From CAYMWF01 sp964394085 [NCBI: uncultured Gemmatimonadota bacterium] (lineage in GTDB: Bacteria > GCA-2686955 > CAYMWF01), in NCBI GenBank assembly GCA_964394085.1, contig CAYMWF010000002.1, positions 1-64,000 of the forward strand: a stretch of 64,000 bases of DNA, written 5' to 3'. The notes under the pieces were generated by a model. That model made no database searches. It saw nothing but the letters and a program-made list of their open reading frames with translations, and was not told where the DNA came from. Both the position numbers and the translations under genes were made by a program. Positions 25,349 through 34,264 of this stretch are shown here, in pieces (position 1 is the stretch's first letter; the number at the start of each line of letters is the position of its first letter).

Positions 25349-25888
25349 ATGAAGAAGTTACTCGTACTTTCAATTGCTTTGTTATGGATGGTCGGCTGCG
25401 GAACCGAACCTGCTTCGGATTTTGACATGGATCTTCCAATGGTTGCGAATCAGACCGAGATCATGAGCGCTGTGGGCACTGATATCGTAGCCGCCAAATC
25501 CGCTCTGGACCAGGAGTGGGTTGACAGCTGGACCGCAGATGGTGGCGGATGGGTTTGGTACACCCCTGAAGACTACGTATTCGCTACAGGCGACACTGTA
25601 GAATTGGTCGTTTTCTACGTGCCGGGATCCTACTGGAACCTGAGCCGTATCGATGCATTCTACCAGTGTGGAGAAACCAACTGGCGTAATTTCCTGATGT
25701 CGAATGTTACTGACTTCGGGACACTCCCTCCTCCGCCTCCGGATTATGGCTGGATTACAGGTATTGGCTATATCGCACCAAGCATGTCGCTGGAAGTCGA
25801 CTGGGCCAGCCGTTGTGACATGACCGGTTACCAGCTTCCCTGCGGTGTTCCGCTTGGTGGAAGACCTGACTGCTTCATGCTCAATTAA
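25349..25888 (+). CDS. small predicted lipoprotein, unknown function
   Basis: A 179-residue protein with a lipoprotein signal (LLVLSIALLWMVGC), so it is anchored in the envelope by the lipidated Cys. The mature part is acidic and rich in Trp and Tyr, with four to five later Cys (FYQCGETNW, SRCDMTG, LPCGVP, PDCFMLN) that could pair in the periplasm, and a run of six Pro near residue 130. I do not recognise a family. The ATG at 25349 has GGAGG six bases upstream; a GTG two codons earlier also reads. A perfect promoter, long leader and strong terminator suggest an abundant single-gene transcript. Confidence 0.8.
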   Translation: MKKLLVLSIALLWMVGCGTEPASDFDMDLPMVANQTEIMSAVGTDIVAAKSALDQEWVDSWTADGGGWVWYTPEDYVFATGDTVELVVFYVPGSYWNLSRIDAFYQCGETNWRNFLMSNVTDFGTLPPPPPDYGWITGIGYIAPSMSLEVDWASRCDMTGYQLPCGVPLGGRPDCFMLN

Positions 25889-25920
25889 TCAAGTTTATTT
25901 ATAGCTGCTCCAAATAAAAA

Positions 25921-25946
25921 AAGCCTTCTTACGAAGGCTTTTTTTT
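25921..25946 (+). terminator. strong terminator behind the small lipoprotein gene
   Basis: Arms AAGCCTTC (25921-25928) and GAAGGCTT (25933-25940) around a four-base loop are followed by eight T. The A run in front of the hairpin would let it work on the minus strand too. Confidence 0.95.
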
Positions 25947-25980
25947 AACCCTTATCGTTTTTTAATATGGTCAGCTGCCC

Positions 25981-28422
25981 GTGAAATTACTTCCACTGTT
26001 AATTATCCTCCTGCTGATAACCGTTTCCGTTCTATTGGGTTGTCACAAAATCGTCGATCCAGATATCGGTTGGCATTTAACGACCGCTCGCATGATCATC
26101 AGCGAACTGGCCCTACCTGAAACAGACCCATTTTCATATACAAGCCCGAAGGAATCCTGGGTAAATCACGAATATCTTTCAGAAGTGATTCTGCTGGGGT
26201 TTTACAACCTGTTCGGCCCTGTAGGGTTGAATATATATAACATTTTGCTTGCGATTTTTTTCGTTATCATCCTATTGGATGTGACTATTCACCACCGCAA
26301 AGATCAAATCAGGAAGTCAATCGGTTTCTTCCTTGTTACAGTTGGAATACTTGCAGTCCACCCTCGATTTCTTGCGCGACCTGATTTTCTGAATATACTA
26401 ATGGCGGCCATTTACATCTGGATACTTGAGAAAGGGAATAGTCGTTGGTTCAAAGCGCTTCCAATCCTTCAGGTATTATGGGTGAATTTGCATGGTGGAT
26501 TCGTGATAGGAGTCCTGCTCGCATGTTCCTGGGTTACGACCTCTATATTCTCCATCCTCTTCAATAAAAAACGTGAAGTTCGGTTACATGTCGACAAGAT
26601 GCTTATCGCTTTATCAGTACCGTTTGTATCGCTTCTAAATCCATATGGTTTGAAAGGCGTATTGCATCCTTTCGAGCAGGTGCGATTGACAGTATTTACC
26701 GAAACGATACAGGAGTGGATTTCTCCGTTTGCGGCAATACAGAATACAGGGCTCACTCCCCACCTTCTCGCCTATGCCTTCCTGCTCATCACGGGAATTT
26801 CTTCACTCGCTTTTCGGTCAGGGCGGAGTCCAGCTTACAGAATAATCGCGCTACCCTCTCTCGCCATCCTATCTCTATCGTCGGTGCGCCATATACCGTT
26901 AGTCATCCCGATTGCGGTTGTAACCGCAACGACCGGCCTCCCCACGATGAACCTGCGCTGTAAAGCAATTTCCCCTTTTTTTAGAATACTGGCCTTCTGC
27001 TCTGCAGCAGGATTAGCGATTTCTATTCCCACGAATATCCTATACAGAGCGGAAAAAACGACACAACAATTCGGGTGCGGTTTCTCAAATCTCGCAATTG
27101 GATATGAAAGCGCCTCTTTCCTCGTTGATTCCGAGTTTGAACCGAACTTGATAAACAGTTACGATCTCGGCGGGACAGTAATTTTGCGAGCCTATCCAAC
27201 TTTCAAGGTATTCATTGATGGGAGAAATCTGGTTTACGGCCCCCACTTCTACAAAGAGTACTTGTCGATTATCAAGGGCAATACAGATCCCGTTGAAACC
27301 CGAGAACGATATGACTGGCGTACAGCCATAATAAAACATAATTCGACCGAAAGCGTCGTTCTATTACCTTATCTGGCCTCTTCCGATCAGTGGGGACTAG
27401 CCTTCCTTGATGAAGCGGCAGCGATATTCAAATGGCACGAAAACAAACTCCCAAATCACCTTAGAAAATCTCGATTCGATGCGGCAGCAGCACCCTGGAC
27501 AGGGATGAATTTGGTGAAAGCAGAACAAAGAGGGAATGGACTCCCCTTTGCGGGTTTGAATCTCGCGGGATTCTTTATTCAGTGCGGCAGGCCCGATTTA
27601 GCGGAACAAGTTTATGCACTGCTATTCAGCCTTTACCCAAAGAATATGGAACTGCGATACAATTTAGGCACAATCTTGCTTGCTGTCGGCAAGCTTGAAG
27701 CTTCAACTGATCTTTTCATCGAAGCGGCGGAAGCCGGATATCAGGCTCCAGGCTTAGAACGGAAAATCGCGGAAATGCTTTATCGATCCGGGAGAAATGA
27801 AAAGGCTGAGTCCTGGTACAGAAAAGCAGTGCGAGCATCCAGAAAGGATTCAAAAGCCCTTATCGGATTGGCAAGAATACTTCGGAAGGATGGAAAGCTT
27901 GATGAATCGCGTAAAGTAGTTGGACAGGCACTGCGGGTTGTGGGCAGTAATCCTGACCTTCTGGCGCAGCTTGGTAAGGAAGCTTATCTGACCGGCGAGG
28001 GGGACACTGCTCTTTTCTGCTTTGAAGAAGCACTGTCAGAGTCTCCACTGCATGAAGAAGCTTTGGTGGGATATGCGAAGCTGCTCCAGAATTCAGGAGA
28101 AATTGACCAGGCAAGGGATATCTTAGACAAGGCGGTGAAAACTCATCCGAAATCACTCAAGGTAATACATGCATATGGAGCATTATTAAAAGCAGACGGA
28201 GATTTTACTGCTCTGCGTAGTTTCTACACCGCTAACCTTGAAAAATTCCCCAATAATGGAGGAATAGCCTACAATCTTGGGCTTGTTTCCCTGAAATATT
28301 TCGATCAGAGGGATTCAGCAAAATACTGGTTTGAAATAGCTATTGACAACCTGGAACCAGGAACTCCTCCGGCTGTCGAAGCGACTCGCATTTTGGAAAG
28401 GTTGTCGAAAACTACCCCTTGA
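25981..28422 (+). CDS. polytopic membrane protein with C-terminal TPR repeats
   Basis: An 813-residue protein. The first 370 residues form about ten membrane segments and contain the motif DPDIGWHLTTARMI and TDPFSYTSP in the first external loop, a pattern I associate with GT-C-like membrane proteins, where acidic residues in that loop bind a polyprenyl-linked sugar. A soluble domain follows (NLINSYDLGGTVILRAYP, FIDGRN), and from about residue 510 on there are six to seven TPR units (AEQVYALLFSLYPKNMELRYNLG, ALIGLARILRKDGKLDESR). The start is a GTG at 25981 with no clear binding site. Its last 11 bases overlap rtcB tail to tail. A glycosyltransferase role is possible but not shown. Confidence 0.8.
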   Translation: MKLLPLLIILLLITVSVLLGCHKIVDPDIGWHLTTARMIISELALPETDPFSYTSPKESWVNHEYLSEVILLGFYNLFGPVGLNIYNILLAIFFVIILLDVTIHHRKDQIRKSIGFFLVTVGILAVHPRFLARPDFLNILMAAIYIWILEKGNSRWFKALPILQVLWVNLHGGFVIGVLLACSWVTTSIFSILFNKKREVRLHVDKMLIALSVPFVSLLNPYGLKGVLHPFEQVRLTVFTETIQEWISPFAAIQNTGLTPHLLAYAFLLITGISSLAFRSGRSPAYRIIALPSLAILSLSSVRHIPLVIPIAVVTATTGLPTMNLRCKAISPFFRILAFCSAAGLAISIPTNILYRAEKTTQQFGCGFSNLAIGYESASFLVDSEFEPNLINSYDLGGTVILRAYPTFKVFIDGRNLVYGPHFYKEYLSIIKGNTDPVETRERYDWRTAIIKHNSTESVVLLPYLASSDQWGLAFLDEAAAIFKWHENKLPNHLRKSRFDAAAAPWTGMNLVKAEQRGNGLPFAGLNLAGFFIQCGRPDLAEQVYALLFSLYPKNMELRYNLGTILLAVGKLEASTDLFIEAAEAGYQAPGLERKIAEMLYRSGRNEKAESWYRKAVRASRKDSKALIGLARILRKDGKLDESRKVVGQALRVVGSNPDLLAQLGKEAYLTGEGDTALFCFEEALSESPLHEEALVGYAKLLQNSGEIDQARDILDKAVKTHPKSLKVIHAYGALLKADGDFTALRSFYTANLEKFPNNGGIAYNLGLVSLKYFDQRDSAKYWFEIAIDNLEPGTPPAVEATRILERLSKTTP

Positions 28423-29857
28423 GAACACCGATCGGGATAATTCTGGCAACCTTTGCACACACATGTTCCCGTTCTAGAACGTCAAGGACTTCAGCCACAT
28501 CCTTATACGCCTCCGGGGCTTCCTCACTCAAAGTTCTTTTCGATTTGGCAACAACCATTATCTTCTTCTGTGCAAGTTCTTTAATCAGAGGCCTTTGCCT
28601 ATTAAGCTTCTTCGCCTGATTTCTGCTCATTAAACGACCCGCTCCATGACACGCGCTGCCGAATGTTTTCGTGAGTGCATCACGCAATCCCACAGCGACA
28701 AATGAGTATCGTCCCATGTCACCCGGTATAATTACCGGTTGACCGATATTTCTATATGAAACAGGTAGTCCCGGATGCCCAGCTGGAAACGCCCTGGTTG
28801 CCCCTTTCCGATGCACACAGAGGTTTCTTTTCGTTTCGCCCTCGATCTCATGTTCCTCATACTTTGCGATATTATGAGATACATCGTAAACCAGGTTGAA
28901 ACTTCCGTCTACTCCGAGGTGTCTTTCAATGGCTTTCACGCCAATATGGCCGATGACCTGTCTATTACCCCACGCGAAATTTGCGGCGCAGGACATCGCC
29001 TGGTAATAAGATTTTCCCTCTTCTGAATTACACGGTGCGCAAACAAGCTGACGATCGGGAATATCGATTCCATATTTCCGCACCGCTTGCGACATGACAT
29101 CGAGATAATCAGTGCAAATCTGGTAGCCAAGTCCTCTTGAACCGGTATGTATCATCAAGGTCAGACATCCCTCAGAAAGGCTGAACCTTGAGGCTGCAGC
29201 TTGATCAAAAACTGCATCAACCATTCCGAGTTCAAAGAAGTGATTACCTGCTCCCAGCGTGCCCGCCTGGTCCAACCCGCGAAATTGTGCCCTCTCACCA
29301 ACCTTGCTCGGGTCGGCGGTTTCAAGCTTTCCGCGGTCCTCAATGTAATCAAGATCTCCCGGCTTCCCGAACCCTCGATTTACGGCCCATTCCGCACCAT
29401 TGGTCATTAACCCTCGCAGATCTTTTTTTGTAAGCTTCTTAATTGCTCCACTCGATCCGATACCGCACGGGATAATCCGAAACAACTCCTCCAGAAGATT
29501 AGATAAATTCGGAGAATTCACCAGGTTACCGGCGTCAATAGAACTTGACATCAACCGGACGCCGCAATTGATATCGTATCCCACACCCCCGGGGGAAATT
29601 ACTCCTCTGTCCTCCGGATCCATCGCTGCCACTCCACCAATGGGAAACCCGTATCCCCAGTGAAGATCGGGCATTGCATAAGAATATCCCACAATACCGG
29701 GAAGTGTGGCAACATTGGCTATCTGCTGGATGGTGTTCTCCCCGGAGATCTTTGAAATCATCTCCCGAGTTGCATAAATACGCCCGGGAACCCTCATATT
29801 ACCGGAGGGGTGAATCTCCCAAAGATCTGGAGTGATTTCGCTTAATTTCAAAGCCAA
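28412..29857 (-). CDS. rtcB: RNA-splicing ligase RtcB
   Basis: RtcB joins RNA 2',3'-cyclic phosphate or 3'-phosphate ends to 5'-OH ends using GTP and Mn2+, in RNA repair. The 481 residues carry the family motifs: MPDLHWGYGFPIGGV, PGGVGYDINCGVRLM with the metal Cys, GAGNHFFELG, MIHTGSRGLG, VYDVSHNIAKYEEH and the guanylation His in CHGAGRLMSR. The usual GSMG segment reads GDMGRYSFV. No archease gene is next to it, although many RtcB genes pair with one. It lies seven bases in front of... the enoyl-CoA hydratase stop side, that is, directly downstream of that gene. Confidence 0.95.
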   Translation of the reverse strand: MALKLSEITPDLWEIHPSGNMRVPGRIYATREMISKISGENTIQQIANVATLPGIVGYSYAMPDLHWGYGFPIGGVAAMDPEDRGVISPGGVGYDINCGVRLMSSSIDAGNLVNSPNLSNLLEELFRIIPCGIGSSGAIKKLTKKDLRGLMTNGAEWAVNRGFGKPGDLDYIEDRGKLETADPSKVGERAQFRGLDQAGTLGAGNHFFELGMVDAVFDQAAASRFSLSEGCLTLMIHTGSRGLGYQICTDYLDVMSQAVRKYGIDIPDRQLVCAPCNSEEGKSYYQAMSCAANFAWGNRQVIGHIGVKAIERHLGVDGSFNLVYDVSHNIAKYEEHEIEGETKRNLCVHRKGATRAFPAGHPGLPVSYRNIGQPVIIPGDMGRYSFVAVGLRDALTKTFGSACHGAGRLMSRNQAKKLNRQRPLIKELAQKKIMVVAKSKRTLSEEAPEAYKDVAEVLDVLEREHVCAKVARIIPIGVLKG

Positions 29858-29864
29858 CTTACGT

Positions 29865-30647
29865 CTATTTCCCTCTGAATTCCGGTTTCCTTTTTTCGAG
29901 GAAGGCTGAAGTTCCTTCTTTCATATCTTCAGTAGAGCAAGTCAACCCGAACAGAACAGATTCGAGTCGAAGACCATCATCAAGTGGCATTTCCAACCCA
30001 TGATTAATCGCCTCTATTGCCAGTTCAACGGCAACCGATCCCTTGGATAAAATGGTCGAAAGGAGTTTTTTCGCCGATGCAAGGAGAGCATGTTCAGGTA
30101 CAATCTTATTCACCAAACCAATTCTATAAGCTTCTTCTGCATCAATTATACCACCCGAGAGAACCATCTCAATCGCTGCACCTTTGCCGACTAATCGTGG
30201 CAGTCGTTGGGTTCCGCCGAAACCGGGAATTAGGCCCAGGTTGACTTCGGGTTGGCCGAAACGGGCGTTCTCAGTTGCAATCCGCATATGACAAGCCAGA
30301 GCGAGTTCACAACCTCCTCCGAGTGCAAAACCATTTACTGCGGCAATTACCGGTTTGGTTAAACATTCAATTCGCGAGAGCACTTCCTGTCCTTGTCTGG
30401 CGATTTGTTTTGCCTTCAATGGGTTCAGGACAGCCAGTTCCTTAATATCCGCACCAGCAACGAAAGCCTTGTTACCACTGCCGGTAAGAATGACCCCTCT
30501 AATTTCTTCGTTCGTTTTAATACTGGAAAAGAGTTCCCCGAGTTCAAAAATCGTCTCATTATTGAGCGCATTTAAAACTTCCGGTCTCTCTATGGTTACT
30601 ACTGCAATCCCCCCCTCCTGTTCAAACCCAAGATTATTAAACTCCAT
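29865..30647 (-). CDS. enoyl-CoA hydratase/isomerase family protein
   Basis: A complete crotonase of 260 residues. It carries the oxyanion region AFVAGADIKEL, the catalytic Glu pair in NGFALGGGCELALACHMRIA and FGQPEVNLGLIPGFGGTQRLPRLVG, and the C-terminal STEDMKEGTSAFLEKRKPEF. It fits short-chain enoyl-CoA hydratase as in fatty-acid or butanoate metabolism. The ATG at 30647 is used because GGAGG lies seven bases upstream; ATG 30650 is too close and the frame to 30755 has no support. There are no other beta-oxidation genes nearby. It is paralogous to the broken copy at 17587-18216. Confidence 0.92.
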   Translation of the reverse strand: MEFNNLGFEQEGGIAVVTIERPEVLNALNNETIFELGELFSSIKTNEEIRGVILTGSGNKAFVAGADIKELAVLNPLKAKQIARQGQEVLSRIECLTKPVIAAVNGFALGGGCELALACHMRIATENARFGQPEVNLGLIPGFGGTQRLPRLVGKGAAIEMVLSGGIIDAEEAYRIGLVNKIVPEHALLASAKKLLSTILSKGSVAVELAIEAINHGLEMPLDDGLRLESVLFGLTCSTEDMKEGTSAFLEKRKPEFRGK

Positions 30648-30784
30648 CATTTTTCCTCCATTGAATGTTCCAGTCGTTTTTTGTTGATGCTTTTCATTCG
30701 GTAATAAAACAGCTTGTGCATGGTTTGAAAAACCGGAATGCCTGAAACTGAGCAACCTGAAAACAAGACGATAAACCCCCGCTT

Positions 30785-33016
30785 TTACTGCAGATAACCC
30801 AGGCTTCTAAGTTGTTCTTCAATCGACCCATCAACCTTTTCCGGCGCGGAACCGTCATTCCAATCAAAGGACTCGTAAGATGCTAAAGCTTCGGGTATTC
30901 GATCGATTTCTTCAAGCAGGAATTCAGGCATCGTTTTCCCCATGTCGCGAGCTACAGGTAATCCCAGCGTATGAAGCACTGCTGGGGTGATATCTTCAAG
31001 AACGAGATCAGGTCCACGGGTATCTTCAATTGATACATTGGTCTCTTTGTATCCAGCACGGGCCATGACATATATCCCTGCAGGATGGTGAATACCTGCC
31101 GTAGGTGAAATTAAATGCACCCCCGGTTTGGCACCATGATCAGAAATAATAAACACCATGGTTTCCGGGTCCAGTCTGCCCAGAACTTCACCAAGCCAAT
31201 GATCGGCAACTTCGTACGTCTGGTTGATAACATCCCGGTATTTAGATACTTGACCGCTCGTAGGCTGGAATCTGGCAAAATCTCCTTCCAGTTCTTCCCC
31301 GAGCTTCCGATATGCTTCCGGCATCATGAACTTGAGCATCGGATGCTGGATGCGATCCGTCATCGTAATTATATAAACGAACAATTCATGATCCATTTGA
31401 TCAAGAATATTCAATGCAGTTGATTTCCTGCACCTTCCAACATCTGTTAGATGCTGAGGAAGAGCACCTAGAAGTCTTTCTTCGAGGAATATTTGCCAGC
31501 CTACTCCTTCAGCAATATAGGGTTCAATAAGGTTGGAATTAATCCAGGCGGAAGGTTTGGCACTTGCGGGTGCAGGATACGGATAAAATGGCGTGATATA
31601 TAAGGAGATTTCCGAATCATCTGTTTCTAGATAATTCACTTTGGCACTGAAATAGGAATCGTAAATCTTAATTTCCAACCAGTCGCTCCACTCCCCGCTG
31701 CGAAGCGTACACAGATGTTCATCGGAAGATAGAGTGACTTCGAACCTGTTATCTATCCTGGTTATGGAAATATTGAGCAAACCGAAATCAACGCCAACCA
31801 ATTTCGACTGGACGAACCGTGATAACTGCACACTGGCCAACCTCTGGAGAAGAAGGGCTGGAGCGGTTTTTCCGGAAGGGAATGATGGTGGTAAATCTTT
31901 TAATGTTGCCTTTGTGCTCCACCTCTCACCAGGTTTGAGTTCGGCCGGATTCAACCCAATACTGACCGTAGGCACTATCCTGTTAGTTGCTGCTGTACCT
32001 GTAGTCAGAAGCCAACCTCTGTTCGTATAGCTTGCCGTTGGAAGCGGAAACCCGGAAAGCATTACATCACAATCCCCGAGTACGGGATATGTTCCTGGAA
32101 CATTTATCACTGCACTGCTTAATCCGTGCTCTTCCGCAATCTGCCATAACGATTTCACTTTTCTATTGGAAGCAATTGCAACCGGGAAATCGGTGATTCC
32201 GTGCAATTCAGGTGATTTGCCTGTAAAAATTGATGTCCAGACAACCGGCGAAGCAGAGTAATCGTATGATGTAAGAGTACCCCAGGTTCCTTTACGCATA
32301 AGCCCGGTCAGATTAGGTAGAACCCCTTTTTCAATGAGAGGAGTGAGAATGTCCCATGTTGCTGAATCAATCCCTATAACTGCCGCACGAGGTGAATTGC
32401 CGATACTTTTTTCTTCAGTTTGCTTTCTTTGGAACAACCGAATTTCAACTTGTCGATCAAAACCGGAAAGAAGCGTAGCAGCAACCGCCAGGATAAAAAC
32501 AGATGCAACAACGAGCCACCAGAAAACCACCGGAGTAGAGGGGGAAATCAATTTCAGTGCTTTTAACGATGACACTCTAGCACTGGCTTTCCAACTCAAT
32601 GCCAAAATCAGAACAAGGACAGTATTGAAAATGATACTTTTCCAGTGAAAAAGCCCGGGGAGGTATTGAAAGTTGATCTGAGCGCCTGCTTCGACGAATA
32701 AAATAAGGAAAAGGATACGAAGAGAGAGTCGTAAGTTGATTTCGTTCGATTCCTTTTCAGGCTTCCCCGAAAGCAAATATGACAAAACCCCCGCGAATAC
32801 ACCGATCATACCCCATACCATAATCTCGACGAGAGCGAGATTGCTGAAATCACCGCTATATTCTAATCCAAACCAGATGAAACCGGCTTCGATCAATCCA
32901 CACAGTGATCCCAGTCCTAACCCGGCCAGCGCGGTCCTTAACATGTTGAGATTGTGCATTATTTTCTCCAGGCCTGAAGTGCGTAAGCCCGAACCGAATT
33001 CAGAAAAATTCCCCAT
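30785..33016 (-). CDS. membrane protein with alkaline-phosphatase-superfamily phosphodiesterase domain
   Basis: A 743-residue protein. Five membrane segments occupy about residues 26-190. A type I phosphodiesterase/nucleotide pyrophosphatase domain follows, with AVIGIDSATWDILTPLIEKGVLPNL (first metal Asp), the nucleophile region YSASPVVWTSIFTGKSPELHGI, and the metal motif FIISDHGAKPGVH. The C-terminus ends EEQLRSLGYLQ, a tail shared with two other proteins in the window. It is 33 bases behind rodA and so probably co-transcribed with the shape genes. The substrate is unknown; lipid-linked phosphoesters are plausible. The start may instead be ATG 32959, which has GGAG seven bases upstream. Confidence 0.85.
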   Translation of the reverse strand: MGNFSEFGSGLRTSGLEKIMHNLNMLRTALAGLGLGSLCGLIEAGFIWFGLEYSGDFSNLALVEIMVWGMIGVFAGVLSYLLSGKPEKESNEINLRLSLRILFLILFVEAGAQINFQYLPGLFHWKSIIFNTVLVLILALSWKASARVSSLKALKLISPSTPVVFWWLVVASVFILAVAATLLSGFDRQVEIRLFQRKQTEEKSIGNSPRAAVIGIDSATWDILTPLIEKGVLPNLTGLMRKGTWGTLTSYDYSASPVVWTSIFTGKSPELHGITDFPVAIASNRKVKSLWQIAEEHGLSSAVINVPGTYPVLGDCDVMLSGFPLPTASYTNRGWLLTTGTAATNRIVPTVSIGLNPAELKPGERWSTKATLKDLPPSFPSGKTAPALLLQRLASVQLSRFVQSKLVGVDFGLLNISITRIDNRFEVTLSSDEHLCTLRSGEWSDWLEIKIYDSYFSAKVNYLETDDSEISLYITPFYPYPAPASAKPSAWINSNLIEPYIAEGVGWQIFLEERLLGALPQHLTDVGRCRKSTALNILDQMDHELFVYIITMTDRIQHPMLKFMMPEAYRKLGEELEGDFARFQPTSGQVSKYRDVINQTYEVADHWLGEVLGRLDPETMVFIISDHGAKPGVHLISPTAGIHHPAGIYVMARAGYKETNVSIEDTRGPDLVLEDITPAVLHTLGLPVARDMGKTMPEFLLEEIDRIPEALASYESFDWNDGSAPEKVDGSIEEQLRSLGYLQ

Positions 33017-33049
33017 GACCTCTCTTCAGGGTTCTAAATCCGGGTTTTG

Positions 33050-34264
33050 TCAGTACTCGTGTCGCCGAATCCTGGCATTCTCTATGATCCCAAGCCCAAT
33101 CATGGTTGCAAGCATCGACGAACCGCCATAGCTCAGGAGAGGCAGCGGTAATCCTGTAATCGGAGCAATTCCTAGAGTCATTGATATATTTACAAACACT
33201 TGAGTCGCGATCAATGTCGTAACACCTATTGCCGAAAGAGAAATAAACATGTTGCTGGCTTCCTGAGCAGCGCGGATACCTCTAAACAGTAGCCAAACAA
33301 AAAGTAGTAAAAGTATTAAACAACCAACGAACCCGAACTGTTCTCCAAGAACGCAAAAGATAAAATCCGTATGGGAAGCTGGGAGAAAATCAAGGTTTAT
33401 TTGGGTACCTTTGAGGAAGCCTTTCCCCAACAATCCCCCGGATCCCAGAGCTACCTTGGACTGAATTAAATGATAGCCGGAGTTGAACGGATCGGATTCC
33501 GGATTTATAAATGTCTCAATCCGTTTGAGTTGATACGGCCGGAGTTTGCTTGTTACCCAAGGGGTTATCAACCCCATTGCCAAGTTTAATGAAAAACAGA
33601 ATACCGCTCCACCTATCGAGATTCGACTGAAATAAAAAAGAAAAAAGAGAAAAACCATGAAGACCATAAAAGGAAACAGATGAAAAGACGCGATAAGGCT
33701 GATTATCGGTGCGAGGAGCAGGATGACGGTGAGCGGTCTTAATCCGGCCCAGAGCAGCATAGAGAATAAAACAGGAAAAAATACAAAAGATGTTCCAAGA
33801 TCAGGCTCAAGAAATATCAGGACCACCGGGGGGAGCACTATCAATAATGCTCTTCCTGTTTCAAGGATCCGGTTGATATCTCTTCTTGGATATGACAGAA
33901 AGCGGGCAGTGACAAAAATGGTCACAAATTTTGCGAATTCAGATGGTTGCAGTCTCATGCCTGCACCAAGATCGATCCATCGTTGAGAACCGGCAATCGA
34001 AGGAGTAAAAAGCAGTATAAAAAGGAGTGCTCCGATCATCACGAAGTACATCAGCCAGGAAAAACCTTCAAACACTTTAAAAGGGATCAAGGCCGTTATA
34101 AAAAATGCAGTTAATGAAACCGTGAACCAAAGCAACTGGCGGTACCAAAATGGATTCGGTTTTCCAATGGCCGTAGCGCTGAAGATAAAAACGATTCCAA
34201 GGGAAGCCAGAATCACAGCCAGCAGTAAGAGTTGATAATCAAATGTCCTGAATATTCTGATCAA
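33050..34264 (-). CDS. rodA: rod shape-determining protein RodA (SEDS glycosyltransferase)
   Basis: RodA polymerises peptidoglycan glycan strands from lipid II in the elongasome. The 404 residues have about ten membrane segments and the family motifs GLRPLT, QSKVALGSGGLLGKGF near residue 265, PASHTDFIFCVLGEQFGFVG, and the C-terminal PLLSYGGSSMLATMIGLGII. It is the last of the mreB-mreC-mreD-mrdA-rodA series and overlaps mrdA by 26 bases, as usual for the RodA-PBP2 pair. RodA rather than FtsW follows from the mrdA partner. Confidence 0.95.
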   Translation of the reverse strand: MIRIFRTFDYQLLLLAVILASLGIVFIFSATAIGKPNPFWYRQLLWFTVSLTAFFITALIPFKVFEGFSWLMYFVMIGALLFILLFTPSIAGSQRWIDLGAGMRLQPSEFAKFVTIFVTARFLSYPRRDINRILETGRALLIVLPPVVLIFLEPDLGTSFVFFPVLFSMLLWAGLRPLTVILLLAPIISLIASFHLFPFMVFMVFLFFLFYFSRISIGGAVFCFSLNLAMGLITPWVTSKLRPYQLKRIETFINPESDPFNSGYHLIQSKVALGSGGLLGKGFLKGTQINLDFLPASHTDFIFCVLGEQFGFVGCLILLLLFVWLLFRGIRAAQEASNMFISLSAIGVTTLIATQVFVNISMTLGIAPITGLPLPLLSYGGSSMLATMIGLGIIENARIRRHEY

